Assembly: GCF_037126465.1 (NCBI RefSeq)
Contig: NW_026999320.1
Coordinates: forward strand, 2,790,001 to 2,854,000
Reading direction: 5' to 3'
Origin: Ornithodoros turicata
Taxonomy: Eukaryota > Arthropoda > Arachnida > Ixodida > Argasidae
DNA: 64,000 bases
Shown: positions 56,912 through 64,000 of the stretch, in pieces
Layout: every line of letters starts with the position of its first letter
Position numbering within the stretch: the first letter of the stretch is position 1
The notes under the pieces: generated by a model
Seen by the model: the letters and a program-made list of their open reading frames with translations, nothing else
Databases searched by the model: none
What the model was told of the DNA's origin: nothing
Made by a program: the position numbers and the translations under genes

Positions 56912-57495
56912 GCAGCTTGTTCGGCGTCTCTTCACCTTCCGCCCGCGCTTTGATTCTGCTCCGGATTGCGTAATTCGGGTTCAGTTGCGTCCGCGCGCTG
57001 CTCCGATGCACGTAATTGTCAAGTCAATTGCACTCAACCTAGTCCACTTTGAGAACTGACATATCTATGTAACGTACCAGCGGTGACGTGAAAACAGACA
57101 GGCGGGGATAACAAAAAAGAAAAGAGGAAAAAAGGAGAGAGGGGAAAAGCACCTACGCTCTGGAACAGGAAACGAAACTACATGTTCCTCATGTGCATTC
57201 CCACATGTGAAGTATAAGGAATACCAGCCAAGGCCAAGACAGGGGAATTGGCTAAAAAAAAGCGCCAGCAATGGCTCACACAGTGTGTGATAAAAGCGGG
57301 GAGAGAGAACCTCAGGACTCGCATCGGACGGGTCGAACACATATACAATATTCTCAATATATAGAATCAATATATCAATATATAAAAAATTCTCAAAATG
57401 TAGATATAAATACAGTATATTCATCACGAAGGATGGCAATAATTGAAGCTATAGTTTAGAACTTTGAGTTATTATTAAGTGGCACTGTCTTCATC
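56912..57495. other. Upstream flank of the MULE gene
   Basis: Polypurine stretch (57110-57150) and AT-rich DNA. A 124-codon minus-strand open frame (57065-57439) has no motif and may be retroelement 5' sequence. Confidence 0.3.
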
Positions 57496-57537
57496 CTGAC
57501 GAAGACAGTATATACGTGCCGCTGTCAAAGCGTCGAC
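57496..57537 (+). ncRNA. Degenerate hammerhead-like core
   Basis: CTGACGA and a GACAG/CTGTC stem II with an internal TATATACGTGCCG loop are followed by AAAGCGTC where GAAACGTC is expected. Stem I is weak. Probably a Penelope-like end in decay. Confidence 0.25.
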
Positions 57538-57848
57538 CCTTTTCCATTTAGCGTTAAGTATGGTGTGTAAATGTCTCCCTGTCAAATAATCTAGTATTCC
57601 TAACTTCCCTAAAATGTGTTGTCTGCATATTTTTCCTAAAGGTAATAAAAGATAAACATAAATAAAGGTAATAAGAATACAAAAAATAAATAAATAAAGA
57701 TAAATAAAAGTAAGATAATAAGACATGGACGACAGATTACAGAAAAGTTAACAGAAACTAATTTACTTAATGGGTAATTTAACGCATAGATTAAAACTCA
57801 CTATTCAAAGCAAAGGTAATGGGAAACTTCGATTGCAACTCGGCCAAC

Positions 57849-58020
57849 GTCATATACGTTACTCAATGTAACACCTGCAATACACAATGTATCGGACAGA
57901 CGAAAACCCAAAGAAGAAACCAAATCTCCCAGTTTCACGCCACTTCCAGCAGCCATTGGTGACGTATTGGTCTTCATCACTGTGTTGACAATAACATTCA
58001 AATCAAGAACATCCACCCTG
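57849..58020 (+). pseudogene. GIY-YIG endonuclease remnant of a Penelope-like element
   Basis: Reads VIYVTQCNTCNTQCIGQTKT then QRRNQISQFH, matching the Y-x4-C-x2-C-x3-(Y)IGQT-x8-R core of Penelope-type endonucleases. Tyr of YIG is Cys. A stop follows SSHW. No reverse transcriptase is adjacent. Confidence 0.6.
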
Positions 58021-59445
58021 TCTCACCACAGGTGGCAGATAATTCTCATTGCTGTTGCTAATTTGACCCTTGTGATGGATACTTTTAGTAGATATGACCT
58101 GAGGAAAGGCAGCACACAGATCATTTCAGGTGGTAACTTAGTTTGTCATTGATCTACAACTAACATTGTACACTATGCAAAGCTTGCTGCAACCACTGAA
58201 AGTCTTGTGCTTCTAACCATTCTTCTTTTTCTTTTTTTTACGTCATTGCTAGTTGTGTATTGTGCTCGCTTTTGATTATTGTAATGACACCTGCTTGGGC
58301 CCGAGACGGGCTCGCAGTATTGCTAAATAAAAATAAAAATTATTCATAATCTGCTCCCATCAGTACATGAACATCACGCAGGAGAGTGCTAGCTCCACTA
58401 CCACTGCAGCACTGCCATGTTACTAGATAACTAATTCAGGATAACCTGCGATGCACTGCACTGTTCCATGCAGTGTGTTGAACAATGTAGCACAACTATC
58501 ACTGCTGGCATCTAATCCCTGTTCACACCATTCTCCAGTTTTCGCACAATCCTACAATTTATTACTCTCGGTTCATACAGCTCATCGAAGCACATTTCTT
58601 TCTATCGCTGCAAAAGTGGTGTGTCACTACACAGAGCTTCAAGACAAGGCACACATTCACCCAACACTGAAATTGTGTGGGGCACTGTTACATCAAGGCA
58701 GACGAGTGCCAAAGAAATTTGGAACATGATCTCAGGCATCTTAATGAGATCAACACTGTCTTCATGTCCGACAAGTTGCAGCTTTTTTGTTTGGACATAA
58801 TGGGAGCACAACATATGAAACACCCAGTTACACTGAAGTGAAGTATGCACTAGATAACTTCGAGTTGGTAATCTGAGGCTCATACTTCTCTGAGATTACT
58901 CTCAACTTGGTGATGGCCTACTTTCATTAGATGTCCCGAAGCTCACTGGCAGGCCATAGCTGAGGAAATAGTGACATGATGGTTTGAATATGCTCGATAT
59001 GAGGTCAAGTGAGTTTAATTGTATTGGATATTTTTTCAGTTAACCCTTATGTTTTGACCAGTAAACGTGTGAACATAGAGGCTTGTTAGCCCATTGTGTG
59101 ACTTCTTTCCGGGATGATAACAACGACAAGAGTCAGCATTGGGGGTAACCGATTAATAGGCTACATTCTCTCGTAACTCTTTAGAGAGGAGGACAGACTT
59201 TATTTAGAGTTTGGTTATAAACTGACTACAGTGCGGGACTGTAAGGGCGAGCTGTGTAGGCTCTTAACCTAACTTGTTGCTTTTCAGCTCCAGTACTTTT
59301 TGAGAAACTTGTTCCTTTTTCAGGTTACTTTGCCAAAGTAACTCAGGGTAACACAAGCTGGATTCTACCTCTACAATGGCATGGGAGATTTGTGCACAGC
59401 TTGACTCTGCTTCCTTGTTGTTGCACAAGCTCAATCTTACAACAT
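58021..59445. other. Intergenic stretch, no gene recognised
   Basis: A GGGCCCGAGACGGGCTCGC hairpin followed by AAATAAAAATAAAAAT near 58290-58340 looks like a retroelement 3' end. Nothing else was recognised. Confidence 0.35.
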
Positions 59446-59449
59446 ATGG

Positions 59450-59545
59450 CAGTTCAATAAGAGAGATCGGCTCTGGGATTCGAACCACACACTCCGATTT
59501 CCGGTAAGAGGTGGTGTAACTGGCAGTGATGGCCACTAACTACTT
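59450..59545 (-). repeat. tRNA-like B-box sequence
   Basis: The minus strand carries GGTTCGAATCCCAG (B box) with CGGAAATCGGAG upstream, but no closed acceptor stem. Likely SINE-derived. Confidence 0.3.
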
Positions 59546-59705
59546 CTACAGTAGTTTAACTATAACTACTAACTAGTTCACGATAGAGTAGTTTAGCTAG
59601 GAGTTCAACTACTTTTCAGGGGAGGTAGTTAAAACTACTTCTTCAACTACTGCAATGTATTTTAACTACATCTCTAACTACTTAAACCATGTAGTCAGAA
59701 GACGT
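59546..59705. repeat. Array of AACTACTT / AAGTAGTT words
   Basis: At least ten AACTACTT-like words in both orientations (ACTAACTACTTCTAC, GGTAGTTAAAACTACTT, TCTAACTACTT). A related AGTAACTAGTTACTTTT stretch is at about 60430-60470. Probably subterminal repeats of one hAT-like element spanning about 59520-60545. Confidence 0.5.
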
Positions 59706-60577
59706 AGTCAGCCAGAACATCTAGTCCATGTGAGAAAGTTGTGTGTACATGCAAGGCGCATTAAAGCTACGCGAAGTGCTCATCCCTGTGTCGTTTCCTG
59801 TTTGGGTAACTGCCGAGAGAGACCCGCACGCGGGTGGTTATTCCTTTTGAAAGTAAAACTGCCTCTTGCATCATCCTGATTCATCAACGTTAGATCGAGT
59901 CTCCCAACTGTGCCGGCGTCTGCTTTGACAACACGGTGGCCGACGTAGTTCGACTCAACTGGGAAAAAAGTCTGGAAGTACGGTAGTAGTGAAAGTGGTA
60001 TGTCATTTATACAACAAGAAAACATGCAAATGATCCACCACGGTCCAGTTGCTACTCAAATCCACATGGAATACATTTGGAAATGAACGATTCCTCCGAT
60101 TTGCTAAGTTTCTGTAGTTCGCTTCCCATTCGCTTTTCGAATCGGCAGAATCAGTCGTTTGATTTGGGCACAAACGACTTGCTTAGTTTTCCTAATGATT
60201 CACTGAATCTAAAATTTTGATGTCTACTTTGTATTCTACTAAAGAAATTTATTGCACAACCAGAATCATGAAATGCAAACCTACGAAAGCACATGAAGAC
60301 ACAGTTTCTTTTATTATATTGAAGATTGGCATCAATTCATTGTATCAAAGCTAGTGAAGAACATCTTGAATCATCCATTGCAACATCAGTATCTGAATTA
60401 TAAAAAGGTCAGGAAGTAAAATGTGTCAAGCAAGTAGCAAGTAACTTGAAGGTAACTAGTTACTTTTCCAAAGTAATGCATTCATTCTTGATTACCTCTA
60501 ACCTTGTTAGTAACTTAATTTTTTTGCACAGCACCGTAACTTGTAACGTGTAAAAAATTGTTAAAAATTTGGCTCAT
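59706..60577. other. Interior of the probable AACTACTT element, no gene
   Basis: No coding motif. The TAACTAGTTACTTTTCC words near 60445 mark its likely right end. Confidence 0.3.
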
Positions 60578-60650
60578 GGCAGGGGACTGAGAGACACAGA
60601 ACAAGAAGGATGGGCGACAAATTCTCTTGTTCCGTGTCTCTCGGTCCCCC
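60578..60650. repeat. Hairpin with GAGAGACAC core
   Basis: GGGACTGAGAGACACAGAAC and GTTCCGTGTCTCTCGGTCCC pair. Related to the hairpin at 1202-1320 by the CGAGAGACACG-type core. Confidence 0.7.
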
Positions 60651-60719
60651 ATCATGAGTCTATACCAGCTTGCCTGCACCCTCTCCCTTCTTTCTTTAAA
60701 AATTGGGCTGTTCGGTATT

Positions 60720-60812
60720 TCACACTTCAAAAGCGATAAAACCCCCGTTACGGGAAACAAATGAACGTTCTTTTATTTGTTTGCCGGCACGGAGTTTTAT
60801 CGCTTTTAAAGT
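60720..60812. repeat. Inverted repeat, ~19 bp arms
   Basis: CACTTCAAAAGCGATAAAAC and GTTTTATCGCTTTTAAAGT face each other across ~50 bp. Confidence 0.7.
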
Positions 60813-61711
60813 TTGTAATGTGTTCCTTTCATCGGGTAAATTCCACCTCTCTGACAAGGATAACACATCACATGTTAGCTGACGAAGCAGAGAGCTCCAG
60901 GTAAGGCTCAACCTGTGGTGACGCCAGCCAAATGTAAAAACTAAGTTGAGGGTATCACGTGACCACATCAAATGCGACTGACTATTTTGAAATAGATCTT
61001 GACACAATGTTCTTCTGGATCGACAATTCAAGTCATCCAAAACTTATAATAGTCAAGGTTAGTTTCCAATTAACAGTTAAATAAAATTAAGTGACAGTAT
61101 CCTTGTGAAGCTGATACGTATACACGTACCAGCTTCACAAGTGTAGCGATATGGGAGAAATGGATGTACACTCTGATGATTTTTGGTCCAGCGTAAGTCA
61201 GGCTACGTAAGTGCTTCTAATCCAAGTTATCTCAGTTTTTTTCCTTTTCATAGGTATCTGAGACAAAATGCTGCATCAAAGTGCTTTTTAATATTTACAG
61301 GCCTACAAGAATTCTCTCTTTCAATGAAAGTGTCTGTGTAGTATTCTTGAGCAATGTACATGCACTGGCTATATTCATAGCATGCTTCTTGCAAATGATA
61401 TATAGAATACAGAATAGTTTCAAGCAGTTTCTCATAAAACAAAGCTTGCATGACAATGTAATAAAATTATTAGACAATAATGAATTAGATTTGTATGAAA
61501 AAGAGAGCCCCTGGTTAGTAGTTGTTGGTGTCTTGTCTTTGGCATAGACATTTTCATAGTACACCCCTACACTCCCAGAAATCTTTGAGCATTGCGCACA
61601 ATTTTGTGATACAATTCTAACTTTTTGCAAAAATCTAAGAATATAGCGCAGTAGCCTGCATACTAGGGTGCAATCGATAACAGTGAAAGGGGCGCAGACA
61701 AGCTGGTTCAC
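60813..61711. other. Intergenic stretch, no gene recognised
   Basis: Open frames at 60720-61040 and 61295-61711 (both minus) have no motif I recognise. Holds the palindrome at 61102-61141. Confidence 0.3.
61102..61141. repeat. 40 bp near-perfect palindrome
   Basis: CTTGTGAAGCTG-TACGT and ACGTAC-CAGCTTCACAAG around TATAC. Confidence 0.85.
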
Positions 61712-61712
61712 G

Positions 61713-62344
61713 ATGACAAGGAGACCCGAGTCAAGGGAAGATTAACTGGCAACAATTTCTCAAACACAGCAACAAATTTTACTGGCACACCGCACTTATA
61801 TACTAAGAAACGTCCTGAGAGGAGGATGAGTACAAAGAATGGCTTGCTAACACAATTGCCACATGTAGTTGTCTCCAGTGAGTTCATAAGCAACCAATGC
61901 CATCAGTCCCTTTCTTTACATGATGCATCAGTTTGAGAGAAAATGGGTTTCAGAAACGTTACATTCCTTGTGCAAGTGCGATACGAGTTCACTTGCTGTT
62001 TACAAGTTCACAAGTGTGAATGTACCAGCATAGTGATTAAAATGATTGCTTTCCACGCCGAGACTGGGAGGTGACACAGGTTCGAATCCTGTCACTGGTT
62101 TTCCCTGTTTTCCGAAGACTTTCCAGACAAATGTCAGCACAGTTCCCCTTGAAGTCTGCCCAGGATGCATACTAACCCAACTGTCCCCCACTCCTTCCTG
62201 CTGTCCTCTCTCCATCCGTCAACGTCTGTACGCTGCTCATAGCCACAGTTGCTTCACGGCGCTAACACGGAAATAAAAAAGAACTAGTGTGATTGTAATG
62301 GTTGTGAACCCATCTTCTTAAGTCTCGGGTCTCCTCATTGTCAT
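61713..62344. repeat. Inverted ~20 bp ends around a SINE
   Basis: ATGACAAGGAGACCCGAG at 61713 is matched inverted by CTCGGGTCTCCTCATTGTCAT at 62324. The SINE lies within. The left part (GGGCGCAGAC-A-CTGGTTC) also resembles 1177-1210. Confidence 0.5.
62020..62283 (+). mobile_element. tRNA-derived SINE, near full length
   Basis: The tRNA-like head has an A-box-like CATAGTGATTAAAATG and a perfect B box GGTTCGAATCC (62079-62089), then a body (CCAGGATGCATACTAACCC, CCCCCACTCCTTCCTGCTGT, CACAGTTGCTTCACGGCGC) and an AAATAAAAAAG tail. The A and B boxes form an internal RNA polymerase III promoter. The body matches 28310-28446. Confidence 0.8.
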
Positions 62345-63738
62345 ACGACCATCCTTGACTTTGCTGACCAAGAGCGAAGGAGGCTCCCTACATGATTCAC
62401 AAATACAGTAGAAGGGATGCCAGAATTAGTGCCACTGGAATGTGAGTTAAAGGTGTTGTGAGAGGTCACCCCTTGTTATTCCAGATAAACGTAAAAGACT
62501 TTTGTTTGCATTGCTGTGAAGCTGCATTGAAAATGTTCCAGTGGAGAGTGTAATAGGAGAGAAGAAAATGGGCACCTTTGTGACACAGATGGAGGGGATG
62601 AAAGAGCCAGGTGACGAGCGTACGTATCGGAAGTTTACTTCTACGTTAACTGTGCGAACAAGACGCATGACAAGTAATTAAAAAGAAGCACACACAAATC
62701 TTGCTTCACAAGTAAATACTCCCCATCTTGAATTATATGCTTGCCATTATCTGACAACAGCTGGCTGCAAACGAAGTGCTCTCCTCCATCTTGTTGTCTA
62801 GTGAGGAAGCGCACGGGAGGTAAGTCTGCCAGTTGGAATGGACGCGACTCTGAGCTCTCTTATGTCTGTGCTTTGCTCATGAGTGTGTTCAAGGGCTTGC
62901 ATCTCGCTAAGTATGACATGTACAATAATAATTCCTTTTCACAGTATTGTGACATGCAGTACGATGCATTTATGATGTAATGAACCACATCTATAAAAGT
63001 GTCCCAACCCCTTTAAACCAATTCTCATTGAATTTCAAAGATGTTTCAATCATGAACTAAACTGGATGCAGACCAATTGGTTGCATCCGATACAGAAATC
63101 TAATATTATAATTAACTTATTATCTAATATTATAAGTCTAATATTGAGTGCGAATATAGAATGTAAAGCACATTTATGTTACAATATTTGGTGCTCATGA
63201 GTGTACTTCACGAGGAATATGTGTTGCACCATGATATGCATCTTTCACTGTGGTGCAATGGCTGCACAGAAAGAAAAAAAGACACCATGTGAATGTGTTC
63301 GCAGGACCCGACTGCACACCGCCGTCTACCATCTGTTACACTCTCTGTTACACTCCATCGAAGGTGCTCACACGCAATAAAGCTTTAGCCGCTATTCGTT
63401 TTTTTCACTGTTCGCACTTTCTTTTTCGAATACTGCGTATTCATGGCATCCTTGAGCAGGCAAACCTCGCTTTCTTCCTTCTGAACGCCACCACCACACG
63501 AAGCTGCAGCACAACGTCACTGACATACACACTTCACTGAAAAAATTGGCCCTTCGTTGTCTCATGTTCGCAAAGTATAAACTGTTAGAGGAACATGCAC
63601 ATAGCTTATCACAATCAACTTCACCCCTTAACAAATCTATCTGCTAATCAGCCATCCGCGTAAACGTAAACGCTCCGAACCTCCAACATGATCCCCAAGC
63701 ATAGCAGCCGCCATGGCGTAGCTAACAGCAACGCACCA
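62345..63738. other. Intergenic stretch, no gene recognised
   Basis: Short open frames only. GTGTCCCAACCCCTTTAA at 62999-63016 looks like a TTAA-type transposon end without a partner. Confidence 0.3.
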
Positions 63739-63815
63739 GGTTTTCCGGGTTTCAGGCAGGCGCCGCCGCCGCCGCCGTCCCGTATCGGTCAGGGTGTGGA
63801 AATACGCGTACGGGA
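63739..63815 (-). repeat. CGG-rich repeat, inverted copy
   Basis: GTTTTCCGGGTTTCAGGCAG, then (GCC)5 and CCCGTATCGGTCAGGGTG, the reverse complement of 50790-50871 with few changes. Confidence 0.85.
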
Positions 63816-64000
63816 CATACATGAAGCGTTCGGGCGCCGCACGGGCGAGTAAGTCATGAAGAAAGTCTAGCTTATGACGGACATCGCATTCACATAGCGG
63901 TCATCGCTCGGGCAGATAACTCAAAGAAAGTAGTCTTGGACCAGGCCTGGGCATGAAAATTCGGCATGGGCAACAACAACTACGAAAGTGTCAGCTGCGG
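63816..64000. other. Window end, nothing recognised
   Basis: GC-rich, no motif. Confidence 0.3.

Noticed and set aside
56428..57059. Overlapping + strand open frames of 124 and 158 codons
   Set aside because: They lie opposite MULE exon 1, which has family motifs and splice agreement; the + frames have none.
62079..62089. A functional tRNA gene
   Set aside because: The B box is perfect but the acceptor and anticodon stems do not close; it is a SINE head.

Overview
This 64 kb window looks like animal nuclear DNA from a repeat-rich arthropod, most likely a tick. It has no operons or Shine-Dalgarno sites. Its coding pieces are short exons bounded by GT-AG splice sites. The repeats (a tRNA-derived SINE body, a Tc1-type transposase with an N-terminal helix-turn-helix, Penelope-like ends, SWIM and YqaJ families) are ones I associate with tick genomes. 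That species call rests on remembered family resemblance, not a search.

No conventional housekeeping gene was recognised. Four gene-sized coding units stand out, all from families tied to mobile elements or expanded in ticks. (1) A C2H2/SAMD3-like gene, decayed, + strand, about 5060-9501. (2) A SWIM zinc finger plus YqaJ exonuclease gene, + strand, 33494-34939, with a frameshift in the nuclease core. (3) The 5' part of a CACTA/EnSpm (tnp2) transposase gene, + strand, 48179 to about 49936, cut off by repeats. (4) A five-exon MULE-type transposase/SWIM gene, - strand, 51660-56911, open for 669 codons with matching splice phases but apparently lacking the central catalytic block. Smaller pieces are a THAP-type exon (41194-41520, -), a Krueppel-type zinc finger fragment inside a long inverted-repeat element (25963-26100, +) and a possible small four-exon gene (35873-36427, +).

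The rest is layered transposon debris. From the left: a Tc1-like transposase split by a TTAA-flanked element (690-2414); a Penelope-like GIY-YIG fragment (9550-10202); a hAT-like element with exact 8 bp target duplications (12084-13103); a cluster of foldback elements (15.3-20.6 kb), one carrying a nested 1.7 kb element; a probable hAT-like element (21.4-22.8 kb); a 2.8 kb element with about 350 bp inverted arms (25.4-28.2 kb); duplicated promoter-like DNA (42.8-43.6 kb); a Tigger-like element in an intron of the MULE gene (53719-54565); a second GIY-YIG fragment (57849-58020); and a tRNA-derived SINE (62020-62283).

The least expected signal is a set of hammerhead-ribozyme-like cores (CTGANGA, a short stem, GAAA, NTH) in Penelope-like debris at 9.65, 16.6/16.8, 23.86 and 53.5 kb, with a weaker one at 57.5 kb. 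Three pair with clear stems, and two lie in head-to-head inverted copies so that both strands carry the motif.
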